A model generated the notes under the pieces. It worked only from the letters and a program-made list of their open reading frames with translations, searched no databases and had not been told where the DNA came from. Positions 1 through 6,898 of a stretch of 12,395 nucleotides of DNA are shown here, one piece after another (position 1 is the first letter of the stretch; every line of letters starts with the position of its first letter). A program made the translations under genes and the position numbers. Source of the stretch: an uncultured Oscillospiraceae bacterium (GTDB lineage Bacteria; Bacillota; Clostridia; Oscillospirales; Oscillospiraceae); NCBI GenBank assembly GCA_934546725.1, contig CAKTED010000015.1:1-12395 (forward strand). Reading direction: 5' to 3'.

Positions 1-959
1 GGGCCGACTGCGGTCACGATTCCGGTTACCTTCTCTCCTGTATTTAAAGTCTTGATACTTTTCTCAAGCATTTCATCAAAAGATTCCTCTTCGGGGACTG
101 GTTCGACTGTTTTGATTTCTTCGGTCATTTTCTTATAAACCTCCTTAATTATCCAGGCAGGTGCCGAGGCGCCTGCTGTTACGCCAATCAATGATATATT
201 TTCAAGCTCTGACAGGGCCGGTTCTTCGGCGGACTCGGCCAGGATGACCCTTCCGCAATGCTCGCGGCATATTTCCGCAAGGCGCCTGGTATTGGCGCTG
301 CTCCTGTCTCCGATAACGACCATCGCGCCGCACTTTGCCGCAAGCTCCGCGGCCTCGTGCTGGCGTTTGGATGTAGCTTCACATATTGTATCAAAAATTT
401 TCAGGTTTGTATACTGTTTTTTTAGTATTTCATCGCATTTTTTTGCTTTTTCCCTTATGGAGGTGGTCTGATGGACCACGGTAACGGGGGTATCGGCGGA
501 TATTTCGCCTGAATTTACCCATTTTTCCGTTTCCTCCGGGCTTTGCAGCACCCTTGAACGTCCGCACTGGCCGCAGATGGCCTGCACCTCCGGGTGACTG
601 GCGTCGCCGATTATCACGGGGAAGCGGCCCTCTGCCTCCGCCTCGCGAACGATCCTGTGTATATGCGCAACGTTCGGGCAGGTTGCGTCAACTATTTCGC
701 AGCCCTTTGCCGCAAGCGCGGTGTAATCGCTCTGCGGCGAGCCGTGCGAGCGCATTATTACGGTGCTGCCGTTCGGGATATCGGCCAGCGACTGCGCCGT
801 TTTCACGCCCAGCTTCTCAAGACGGCTTATCTCGTTTTTATTATGGATGAGCGCGCCAAGAGTAAAGCATTCGCCCTGCTGCGCCTGCCGCTCGCTTATC
901 TCGATGGCGCGGCGAACGCCGTAGCAGAAGCCGGCGCTTTCTGCCATGATGAGCTTCAT
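1..959 (-). CDS. ispH: 4-hydroxy-3-methylbut-2-enyl diphosphate reductase fused to ribosomal protein S1 domains (partial, C-terminus beyond left edge)
   Basis: Last enzyme of the MEP isoprenoid pathway; it reduces HMBPP to IPP and DMAPP with a [4Fe-4S] cluster in the cytosol. The three cluster cysteines are visible: C12 in AGFCYGV, C94 in DATCPN and C193 in DTICEATS. SHGSP (71-75) and HQTT (163-166) are also typical of the active site. The IspH part ends near residue 275. It is followed by an acidic linker and, from about residue 293 (FDEMLEKS, then GEKVTGIVTAVG), the start of an S1 RNA-binding domain that is cut off by the window edge. Such IspH-S1 fusions are well known in Clostridia; the number of S1 repeats cannot be seen here. 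The ATG at 959 overlaps the cmk stop as ATGA, so translation is probably coupled. The visible part is 319 codons. The fusion call rests on only about 27 residues of S1-like sequence. Confidence 0.93.
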   Translation of the reverse strand, partial: MKLIMAESAGFCYGVRRAIEISERQAQQGECFTLGALIHNKNEISRLEKLGVKTAQSLADIPNGSTVIMRSHGSPQSDYTALAAKGCEIVDATCPNVAHIHRIVREAEAEGRFPVIIGDASHPEVQAICGQCGRSRVLQSPEETEKWVNSGEISADTPVTVVHQTTSIREKAKKCDEILKKQYTNLKIFDTICEATSKRQHEAAELAAKCGAMVVIGDRSSANTRRLAEICREHCGRVILAESAEEPALSELENISLIGVTAGASAPAWIIKEVYKKMTEEIKTVEPVPEEESFDEMLEKSIKTLNTGEKVTGIVTAVG

Positions 960-1642
960 TTCGCTCCTCCGGCAAGGCGCTTTTCTATTATCCCGGCTAT
1001 TTTCTCCTCGCTCTGCTCAAGGCTGAGCGCCGTTGTATCCACAAGCACGGCGTCCTCCGCCTGTCTGAGCGGAGCCGCCGCGCGCTCGGAATCGTTTTTA
1101 TCCCGGCGGAGCATATCGCTCATGACCTCCTCGAGCGTGCAGGCAACGCCCTTCGCGGCAAGCTCGTCATAGCGTCTTTTCGCGCGCTCCTCCGGCGACG
1201 CCGTGAGAAATATCTTGATGTCCGCGTCCGGCAGAACGACGGTGCCGATGTCCCGCCCGTCCATGATAACGCTGTGCTCGCGGGCCATGGCGCGCTGCAT
1301 TTCGAGCAGAAACGCCCTCACCTGCGGGATGGCCGAAACGGCCGAGGCGTACATGGATATCTCCGGCAGGCGTATCTCCCCGGAAACGTCCTCGCCGTCA
1401 AGATACATTCTCTGCGTGCCGGTATCGTCGTACTTCATTTCTATTTTAATGGTATCGAGCAGCGGAACGACGGCGTCCGCCGAATGCGCGTCCACCCCCG
1501 CCCGTCTGGCCTTAAGGCCGACCGTGCGGTATATCGCGCCGGTATCCACATATATGAAGCCGAAGCGCGCGGCCATTTTTTTCGCTATCGTGCTTTTGCC
1601 CGCCCCGCCGGGGCCGTCTATCGCAACGCTTATTCTGTCCAT
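956..1642 (-). CDS. cmk: (d)CMP kinase
   Basis: Cytidylate kinase, phosphorylating CMP and dCMP with ATP in the cytosol to supply pyrimidine nucleotides. The 228-residue length is normal for the family. The P-loop GPGGAGKS lies at residues 10-17, followed by DTGAIYR and the CMP-kinase signature DGRDIGTVVLPDAD, then the lid motif RRDKNDSERAAAPL near the C-terminus. The ATG at 1642 is chosen over upstream in-frame starts because GGAGG sits 6 bases before it and the protein then begins right before the first beta strand (MDRISVAIDGPGG). The stop overlaps the ispH start (ATGA). An 85-bp gap without an obvious terminator separates it from the flavoprotein gene upstream, so co-transcription is likely. 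In many Clostridia plsC lies between cmk and ispH-S1; here it does not. Confidence 0.96.
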   Translation of the reverse strand: MDRISVAIDGPGGAGKSTIAKKMAARFGFIYVDTGAIYRTVGLKARRAGVDAHSADAVVPLLDTIKIEMKYDDTGTQRMYLDGEDVSGEIRLPEISMYASAVSAIPQVRAFLLEMQRAMAREHSVIMDGRDIGTVVLPDADIKIFLTASPEERAKRRYDELAAKGVACTLEEVMSDMLRRDKNDSERAAAPLRQAEDAVLVDTTALSLEQSEEKIAGIIEKRLAGGAK

Positions 1643-1677
1643 ACAGGACCTCCACCCTTTTGATTCATTGAGCGCGG

Positions 1678-1689
1678 CCGCAATTGCGG
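1678..1689. repeat. 12-bp perfect palindrome CCGCAATTGCGG in the pre-cmk gap
   Basis: A perfect self-complementary 12-mer lies in the 85-bp gap between the flavoprotein stop and the cmk ribosome binding site. A second short hairpin (GCAGA, 4-base loop, TCTGC) is at 1706-1719. Neither is followed by a T run in the direction of transcription, so an intrinsic terminator is unlikely. A protein-binding site or chance are both possible. Confidence 0.3.
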
Positions 1690-1727
1690 TGCGCCGCCCG
1701 GAAATGCAGATGTTTCTGCGAAAGTAT

Positions 1728-2987
1728 TCACTCCCAGAGGCTTTCGGCCAGGCTTTTTCCCGCCGCATATGCCGTGGACCAGGCGATTTGAAGATTGAAG
1801 CCGCCGGTATACGCGTCCACGTCCATGACCTCGCCCGCGAAATAAAGCCCGCTTACCAGCCGGGACTCCATGCTCGACGGCTTTATTTCCGCCGTACTGA
1901 CGCCCCCGGAGGTTATGACGGCCTCGTCCACCGGGCGCTTGCCGGATATTCTGACGGTGAAATCCTTAAAAAGGCGCACGAGTGCCTGCCGCTGCCCGCG
2001 CGTTATGGAGTTCACCTTCGCGTGCGGGTCGATACCCGAGCGCTCAATGAGCACCGGGATGAGCAGGCGCGGCGCGAGCGCGCCGAGAGCGTTTGAAAAA
2101 TCCTTATTATTCTGCCCGGAAAAGTCGCGCAATATGCGCGCATCGAGCGTTTTTTCGTCCAGCGCGGGCTTGAGATCCAGCCGAAGCGTATACTCACGGC
2201 CCTCCGCGCGCGGCATATGCGCGCTGGCCGAGAGCACCAGCGGCCCCGTTACGCCGAAATGCGTGAACTGCATCTCGCCGAAGTCCTCAAAAAGCTTTTT
2301 TCCCCCGGCGTCATAAAGCGCCAGCCGGACGTTTCTGAGGCTCAGGCCCTGCATCGCGGCGCAGAACGCGTCCGGCGAGCAGAGCGGCACGAGCGACGCC
2401 TCCGGCTCGATAACGCTGTGTCCCAGCGCTCTGGCCATGGCGTAGCCCTCGCCGGTAGACCCCGTTTTCGGATAGCTCAGGCCGCCGGTCGCAATAACGA
2501 CGCGGCGGCATTCGATCTCGCCCGCAGTGGTCCTGACGGCGCGCACCGCGCCGTTTTCGCACACTATTCCCGTCGCTCTGGCGCGAACGCGCCGCACGCC
2601 GAGACTTTTATCATAATTCTCCAGCGCCTCCGCAATATCCGCCGCTCTGTCAGACTGCGGGAAAACGCGGTTTCCCCGCTCCGTCTTCAGCGGCACGCCA
2701 AGGCGCTCGAAAAGCTCCATCGTGTCGGCGGGTGAAAAGCCCCGCAGCGAGCTGAACATGAACTTTTCATTGCGGGTAATATTCTTCATTACCTCGGCCT
2801 CGGAGCAGTTATTCGTAACGTTGCAGCGGCCCTTGCCGGTTATGCGCAGCTTGACGCCCGCAACCTCGTTCTTATCCACGATAATAACGTCCGCGCCAAG
2901 CTCCGCCGCCGTCGCCGCGCAGAGCATGCCCGCCGCTCCTCCGCCGATGACCACCGCGTCAGCCTTCATTTTTTTCGTAAACGTCAT
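1728..2987 (-). CDS. NAD(P)/FAD-dependent oxidoreductase, BaiN/HI0933 (YhiN) family
   Basis: Cytosolic flavoprotein of the HI0933-like family, whose physiological substrate is mostly unknown; the named member BaiN reduces bile acid intermediates. The N-terminal Rossmann dinucleotide fold has GGGAAG at residues 15-20 and a strand ending in VDKN. GKGRCNVTN is a family signature. The C-terminal FAD-contacting block reads GLYFAGEVMDVDAYTGGFN. The 419-residue length is typical. The ATG at 2987 overlaps the upstream regulator gene by 29 bases and has GGGACGAG just before it; a second ATG at 2969 (MKADAVVIGGG) gives a more usual N-terminus but has no visible ribosome binding site, so the start is uncertain by six codons. 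Neighbours upstream (MurR/RpiR) and downstream (cmk) suggest a conserved housekeeping block rather than a bile acid pathway. Confidence 0.88.
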   Translation of the reverse strand: MTFTKKMKADAVVIGGGAAGMLCAATAAELGADVIIVDKNEVAGVKLRITGKGRCNVTNNCSEAEVMKNITRNEKFMFSSLRGFSPADTMELFERLGVPLKTERGNRVFPQSDRAADIAEALENYDKSLGVRRVRARATGIVCENGAVRAVRTTAGEIECRRVVIATGGLSYPKTGSTGEGYAMARALGHSVIEPEASLVPLCSPDAFCAAMQGLSLRNVRLALYDAGGKKLFEDFGEMQFTHFGVTGPLVLSASAHMPRAEGREYTLRLDLKPALDEKTLDARILRDFSGQNNKDFSNALGALAPRLLIPVLIERSGIDPHAKVNSITRGQRQALVRLFKDFTVRISGKRPVDEAVITSGGVSTAEIKPSSMESRLVSGLYFAGEVMDVDAYTGGFNLQIAWSTAYAAGKSLAESLWE

Positions 2988-3822
2988 ACTCGTCCCAGAC
3001 GTGCTCCAGCTCCGTAAACGTCTCGGAGAGATTTTCGTGCGTCTGGCTGCCCACGGCGACGATCAGAGCGTTCAGAAGACTCAGCGGCCCGACGAGCGAG
3101 TCGACGAAGGAGACCATATCGCTCTTCGCGTAAAGGCAGATCTCCGCCATCTTAGCTATCGGCGAGGTCTCGGAATCCGTTATGGCGATAACGGTGGCGG
3201 CCATATCCTTTGCAAAGCGCACCGCCTTCACGGTCCGTTTGGAATATCTCGGGAAGCTCAGGCCGATAAGCACGTCGTTCGGCCCGATGCGCATTATCTG
3301 CTCCAGAAGCTCGTTTGCCGAATTTTCGTGGACGACCTTCACGTTCGGCAGGAGAAGATTGAAGTAAAAGCCCAGGAATATGGCCAGCGGCGCGCTCGTG
3401 CGCGTGCCGAGGATATAAACGTGCTCCGCGTTGACTATCTTCTCCACCGCGCGGGCGAACATTTCGCGGTCGACGGACTCCATCGTGAGCATGATCTTCT
3501 CCACATCGGACTCCAGCACGGCGGAAAAGGTGTCCTTATCGCCCATAACGGTCTTTGCGACCTCTATGCGCTGCACGCTCGTGAGCCTGTTGCGGATCAT
3601 GTCCTGCAGCGCAAGGCGCATTTCCGGATAGCCCTCAAAGCCAAGCTCGGATGCAAAGCGGACCACCGTGGATTCGCTCACCCCCGCCGTTTTGCCAAGC
3701 CTTGCCGCCGTCATGAACGCGGCCTTATCGAAATTTTCCTCAATATAGCGGGCGATCCGCGCCTGCCCCTTTGAAAAGCCGCTCTTTTTTTCTTCAATAG
3801 CGGCAAGAATGTCCTTTTCCAT
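2959..3822 (-). CDS. MurR/RpiR family transcriptional regulator
   Basis: DNA-binding regulator with an N-terminal RpiR-type helix-turn-helix (about residues 36-60, with GVSESTVVRFASELGFEGYPE) and a C-terminal SIS sugar-phosphate-binding domain (about 125-255, with ILGTRTSAPLA and GLSFPRYSKRTV). The family usually senses phosphorylated sugars or amino sugars; the ligand cannot be read from sequence. At 287 residues it has family length. AGAGGG lies 8 bases before the ATG. It has its own promoter (3870-3898) and an inverted repeat upstream, compatible with autoregulation. Its stop overlaps the flavoprotein start, so the two are probably translated together. No sugar catabolic gene is nearby, so the target may be its own operon or a distant locus. 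Confidence 0.9.
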   Translation of the reverse strand: MEKDILAAIEEKKSGFSKGQARIARYIEENFDKAAFMTAARLGKTAGVSESTVVRFASELGFEGYPEMRLALQDMIRNRLTSVQRIEVAKTVMGDKDTFSAVLESDVEKIMLTMESVDREMFARAVEKIVNAEHVYILGTRTSAPLAIFLGFYFNLLLPNVKVVHENSANELLEQIMRIGPNDVLIGLSFPRYSKRTVKAVRFAKDMAATVIAITDSETSPIAKMAEICLYAKSDMVSFVDSLVGPLSLLNALIVAVGSQTHENLSETFTELEHVWDEYDVYEKNEG

Positions 3823-3869
3823 TGCTCCATCCCTCTGCCCGCTGCGGGCGAATATTCTGTGACTAATGA

Positions 3870-3898
3870 AGTGTATTACAAAAAGCGGATTTTGGCAA
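3870..3898 (-). promoter_or_regulatory. Sigma-A type promoter for the MurR/RpiR-flavoprotein-cmk-ispH unit
   Basis: Read on the minus strand, a -35 box TTGCCA (3893-3898) and a -10 box TACACT (3870-3875) are separated by exactly 17 bases. The promoter sits in the 116-bp gap after the pseudouridine synthase stop, the largest gap in the minus-strand series, about 48 bases before the regulator start codon. It implies that the last four genes can be expressed apart from the upstream series. Confidence 0.7.
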
Positions 3899-3902
3899 GT
3901 GG

Positions 3903-3934
3903 TTTTGCAATTTTATTTTGCCATGCTTGCAAAA
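3903..3934. repeat. Inverted repeat upstream of the MurR/RpiR promoter
   Basis: Two perfect 8-bp arms, TTTTGCAA at 3903-3910 and TTGCAAAA at 3927-3934, are separated by 16 bases in an AT-rich stretch just upstream of the -35 box. A related TTTTGGCAA copy overlaps the -35 region. The spacing and symmetry suit a dimeric regulator such as the adjacent MurR/RpiR protein, but the role as an operator is inference. It is not followed by a T tract that would make it a terminator for the upstream gene. Confidence 0.4.
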
Positions 3935-3938
3935 TTTA

Positions 3939-4655
3939 TTATTTCAGGCTTTTCAGGTAGCCTATCTCCTGGGCCGTGAGCGGCCGCCAGCAGCCGCATT
4001 TGAGCCCGCCCAGCTCCAGCCTGCCCTCCTTCACCCGCTTCAGGCGCAGGACCTCAAGTCCCGCCGCCGCGCACATATTCCTGATCTCGCGGTTCTTGCC
4101 CTCGGATATCGTCATTTCAAGCAGGGCGCGGTCATCCTTCTGCTCCAGTATTTTCAGCCTCGCGCCCATGTATCTGACGCCGTCCACCGTCATGGGCTTT
4201 TCAAGCAGCTCCACTCTTGAAGCAATACCTTCACCCGAAACTTTCACATGGTAGGTTTTATTCACCTGCCCGGAGGGGTGCGCGAGCCTGTTTGCCGCCT
4301 GCCCGTCGTTCGTCATGATCAGCAGCCCCTCGGAGTTCATGTCCAGCCTGCCGACGGGATAGACCCTCGCGCCGCAGTCCGCCGTAAGCTCCGCGACGGT
4401 TTTTCGCCCGCGCTCGTCCTTCATCGTCGTAACATATCCGCGCGGCTTGTGCAGCATTATGTAAACCGGCTCCTCGCGGCCCTCAATGCTCTTCCCGTCC
4501 ACCTCAATGAGGTCCCAGTCGGGATTCGCCTTCTGCCCGATGAAGGCCCTTTCGCCGTTTACGAGCACGCGGCCCTCTTCTATCATCCGCTCCGCCTCGC
4601 GCCGGGATGCTATCCCGGCCTCGGCGATTATTTTTTGCAGACGTACCGTTTCCAT
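3939..4655 (-). CDS. RsuA/RluB family rRNA pseudouridine synthase
   Basis: Isomerises a specific uridine in rRNA to pseudouridine. An N-terminal S4 RNA-binding domain (residues 1-60, starting RLQKIIAEAGIASRREAE) precedes the catalytic domain with YIMLHKPRGYVTT (65-77) and the family II motif GRLDMNSEGLL, in which D105 is the expected catalytic aspartate. The motif FEGKNREIRNM appears in variant form as ISEGKNREIRNM. The 238-residue length is normal. AAAGGA lies 9 bases before the ATG. Among RsuA/RluB/RluE/RluF members the position after scpAB and a carboxypeptidase gene matches Bacillus rluB, so 23S rRNA is the likelier substrate, but sequence alone does not settle it. It is the last gene before the internal promoter and lies 32 bases after the carboxypeptidase stop. 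Confidence 0.92.
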   Translation of the reverse strand: METVRLQKIIAEAGIASRREAERMIEEGRVLVNGERAFIGQKANPDWDLIEVDGKSIEGREEPVYIMLHKPRGYVTTMKDERGRKTVAELTADCGARVYPVGRLDMNSEGLLIMTNDGQAANRLAHPSGQVNKTYHVKVSGEGIASRVELLEKPMTVDGVRYMGARLKILEQKDDRALLEMTISEGKNREIRNMCAAAGLEVLRLKRVKEGRLELGGLKCGCWRPLTAQEIGYLKSLK

Positions 4656-4682
4656 CTGATTTTCCTTTCAAAGTAAATTGCA

Positions 4683-4700
4683 GCCGCTTATTGCAGCGGC
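4683..4700 (-). other. Short GC-rich hairpin at the end of the carboxypeptidase gene
   Basis: On the minus strand GCCGCT and AGCGGC can pair around a 6-base loop that contains part of the TAA stop codon (4688-4690). The sequence after the stem has TTT and later TTTG but no continuous T run. It could be a weak pause or partial terminator between the carboxypeptidase and the pseudouridine synthase; read-through is expected. Confidence 0.25.
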
Positions 4701-5848
4701 GCTCCGGACTGCGGCGAGTATTCGTTTGCGAGATACCACGCCCATCGGACGCGTTCCCAGAAGCCGAGCGGCACGGACTCGTCCACGCCCACAGTTTCCG
4801 CGTAAACAAGCTGCGTTTCCGCCACCGGCTGGCCGTTTACATATATCCGCAGAAGCCCCGCCGTATCGCCCCGGCGCACCTCGGCCCAGGCAAAGCGCGG
4901 CAGGCTCTCCCGCAGGCTCACCTCGTCGCCCTTTTTTACAAATACGCGCACCTGCGCGGCGGCCTGAATGCCCACGCTCCCGCTCTCGCCCGATATGACC
5001 GGCAGGGTGAAAAGCGTCTTCCCCGGCTCCACTGCCGTGACCGTCTCGTAATTTTCAAAGCCCCAGTCGTACAGCGCGGCGTGATCCGCCCAGTCGTTCC
5101 CGTCGCGCAGCGTAACGCAGATAAGGCGCGTCCCGTTCCTCTTGCAGGCCGAAACGAGCGTGCGCCCGGCCTTCGACGTATAGCCCGTTTTCAGTCCCTC
5201 GCAGCCCTCGCACTGCCACAGCAGCTTATTGTGGTTTGAAAAATATCTGCTCTCGGAAAGGCGTATCTCCTTCGTTGAGGCAATAAGCGCCAGCTCCGGA
5301 TCGTCCATTGCTGCGGCGGCAAGGATGGCCATGTCCCGCGCGGTGGAATAATGCTCAGGATCGTCCAGCCCGTGCGGATTTGAAAAATGCGAGTTTTCCA
5401 TGCCAAGCTCCGCCGCCTTCGCGTTCATCATTTCCGCAAAGGCCGCGACGCTGCCCGCCGCGTGGCATGCAAGCGCCACCCCGGCGTCGTTCCCCGAGGC
5501 AAGCAGCAGCCCGTAGAGCAGTTCGCGCACGGAGCAGCTTTCGCCGGGGACCAGACCCATGGACGAGCCCTCCGTCAGCGCCCACTCGCGCTTTATCTCA
5601 ACGGTCTCATCAAGCCCGCAGTGCTCGAGCGCCACGAGCGCCGTCATTATCTTCGTAGTACTGGCGATGAGCATTTTTTCGTCCGCGTTTTTTTCGTAGA
5701 TAACGGTCCCGCTCTCCGCGTCCATCAGAACGCAGGCCTCGGCGGATACCTCCGGCCCGGCCGCCCCCGCCGAGGCGCAGAGCAGCAGAGCGGCGGCAAG
5801 GCTCAGCGCCGCTGCCGCCGCACGTTTAACGAAGCTTTTAAAGATCAA
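4688..5848 (-). CDS. Secreted serine-type D-Ala-D-Ala carboxypeptidase (DacF/DacB-like, PBP5 family)
   Basis: Removes the terminal D-alanine of peptidoglycan stem peptides outside the membrane. An N-terminal signal peptide (basic FKSFVKRA, then an Ala/Leu-rich core to about residue 29) is followed by the penicillin-binding fold with all three active-site motifs: S63-T-T-K66, S118-G-N120 and K220-T-G222. A C-terminal PBP5-type beta domain follows (about 270-350). There is no clear terminal transmembrane helix; FWERVRWAWYL near the end may be an amphipathic membrane anchor. The start is a TTG at 5848 that overlaps the gerW stop as TTGA; an in-frame stop lies just upstream, so no earlier start is possible, and a later one would remove the signal peptide. 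The order scpAB, carboxypeptidase, rluB resembles Bacillus scpAB-dacB-rluB, which hints at a spore cortex role, but a vegetative DacF/DacA role is not excluded. Confidence 0.92.
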   Translation of the reverse strand: MIFKSFVKRAAAAALSLAAALLLCASAGAAGPEVSAEACVLMDAESGTVIYEKNADEKMLIASTTKIMTALVALEHCGLDETVEIKREWALTEGSSMGLVPGESCSVRELLYGLLLASGNDAGVALACHAAGSVAAFAEMMNAKAAELGMENSHFSNPHGLDDPEHYSTARDMAILAAAAMDDPELALIASTKEIRLSESRYFSNHNKLLWQCEGCEGLKTGYTSKAGRTLVSACKRNGTRLICVTLRDGNDWADHAALYDWGFENYETVTAVEPGKTLFTLPVISGESGSVGIQAAAQVRVFVKKGDEVSLRESLPRFAWAEVRRGDTAGLLRIYVNGQPVAETQLVYAETVGVDESVPLGFWERVRWAWYLANEYSPQSGAPLQ

Positions 5849-6246
5849 TATTCTTCATCTTTCCTGTTCTTATTCGGAAGCATATCCTTTATTTTATCAA
5901 GGATATCCGGCACGGCGTCCACAAGCTTTTCGGCCGTGCTCTCCGGCGCGGGCTGCGCGCTTATCATTCTCACGCTGCCGTCCTTTACAACGAGGAAGGC
6001 CACGGGCGAGATGTTCACCCCCGCGCCGCTGCCGCCGCCGAAATTGTTCGCGCTGCCCGGCTGATGGTTCTTCGTCTGAAAATCCGATCCGCCCGAGGCG
6101 AAGCCGAAGCTGACCTTTGAAACAGGGATAAGAGTTATCCCGTCGTCGGTTTTTATCGGCGTGCCGACGATGGTGTTCACGTCCACCATCTCTCTTATTT
6201 TGCTCATTGTTGTTTCCATCAATTCGCCTATGGGATGCTTTTCCAT
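5845..6246 (-). CDS. gerW: GerW family sporulation protein (YtfJ)
   Basis: Small 133-residue protein of the GerW/YtfJ family, required in Bacillus for normal spore germination by a mechanism that is not fully known. Family features visible are the N-terminal HPIGELMETTMSKIREMVDVNTIVG, VSFGFASGG (around 47-55), and the glycine-rich GGGSGAGVNISPVAFLVV (71-88). The C-terminus is charged and disordered-looking. No signal peptide or membrane segment is seen. AAAGGA precedes the ATG by 10 bases. It follows the DUF2953 gene by 19 bases, the same pairing as ytfI-ytfJ in Bacillus, and its TGA overlaps the TTG start of the carboxypeptidase, linking their translation. Confidence 0.94.
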   Translation of the reverse strand: MEKHPIGELMETTMSKIREMVDVNTIVGTPIKTDDGITLIPVSKVSFGFASGGSDFQTKNHQPGSANNFGGGSGAGVNISPVAFLVVKDGSVRMISAQPAPESTAEKLVDAVPDILDKIKDMLPNKNRKDEEY

Positions 6247-6265
6247 AATTTTGCCGTCCTTTCGC

Positions 6266-6877
6266 TTATTGCTTCGTTCCGCTCAGTTTCATATACCGCA
6301 CACCGGCGGATATTGCTATAGCCAGCGCCGCGCCGACCCGTATTCTTATGTCCGCGTGGGCATACACCCGGCTTTTTGACGCCGTGAAGTCCACGCTGTT
6401 TCTTACGTCCATACTTTTTATCCTGAAATTGCTCTGCAAAAAAGGGACCACCATTCCCGCTCCGGCGGACGCCGCGCCGAAGCTCAGCGCCGCTCTGGCC
6501 GGGTCCGGCGCGGCGGCGCAGAAGCTCAGCTCGAGCTTTTTTATGATGAGGCTCCTCTTAAGCTTGCCCAATGTCTGCGTAATTATCGGCAGCAGCTCAC
6601 GAAAATTTTCCAGTCCTCCGCCGAGCTTTTCGCCGAGTGAGGCCTTTTCGCCGCTTTTTTTCTTCTTTTCCTTTTTCGGCTTTTTATCCTTTTTCTCTCC
6701 GCGGGGCTTTTCCTTATCCTCATTTTTCGGCGCGAGGTCAACCCTTTTCCTTATCGCGCCGATGCGAAGCCACAGTCTGAAGCCCTCCTCGGAATACTCC
6801 GCCTCGCCGCCCACGGGAAGCGCCAGCAGCAGCGTCAGAAGCAGAAGCACGGCGCAGATGATATAAAGCGCTGTCAT
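6266..6877 (-). CDS. DUF2953 domain protein (YtfI-like)
   Basis: Protein of unknown function with a single N-terminal hydrophobic segment (residues 1-21, YIICAVLLLLTLLLALPVG) and a soluble remainder, probably membrane-attached. A highly lysine-rich, low-complexity linker runs from about 51 to 78. The DUF2953 part follows (about 90-200), with KLELSFCAAAPDPARAAL, GAASAG, and a C-terminal stretch typical of the family (VYAHADIRIRVGAALAIA). It is 203 residues. GGAGGAGG lies 5 bases before the ATG. DUF2953 genes commonly sit directly before gerW, as here, which supports both calls and suggests a shared sporulation-linked role. The biochemical function is not known to me. Confidence 0.85.
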   Translation of the reverse strand: MTALYIICAVLLLLTLLLALPVGGEAEYSEEGFRLWLRIGAIRKRVDLAPKNEDKEKPRGEKKDKKPKKEKKKKSGEKASLGEKLGGGLENFRELLPIITQTLGKLKRSLIIKKLELSFCAAAPDPARAALSFGAASAGAGMVVPFLQSNFRIKSMDVRNSVDFTASKSRVYAHADIRIRVGAALAIAISAGVRYMKLSGTKQ

Positions 6878-6898
6878 TTCATCCTCCTCCGCGCCGCC

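Noticed and set aside
21..45. Lipoprotein signal in the carboxypeptidase N-terminus (LLLC, residues 21-24)
   Set aside because: The residues before the cysteine are all leucine and do not fit a lipobox, which needs a small residue at -1. A type I signal peptide fits better. Coordinates here are residue numbers of the protein encoded at 4688-5848.
1643..1768. Longer form of cmk starting up to 1768
   Set aside because: It would overlap the flavoprotein end and add 42 residues not found in the family. The ATG at 1642 has GGAGG at proper spacing.
1203..2096. Long plus-strand open frame opposite cmk and the flavoprotein gene, and similar ones at 2722-3774 and 7437-8531
   Set aside because: They lie antisense to genes with clear family motifs, their products show no recognisable domain, and they arise from the GC-rich codon use of the true genes.
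3903..3934. Intrinsic terminator after the pseudouridine synthase gene
   Set aside because: The arms are AT-rich, the loop is long and no T tract follows on the minus strand. An operator is the better reading.
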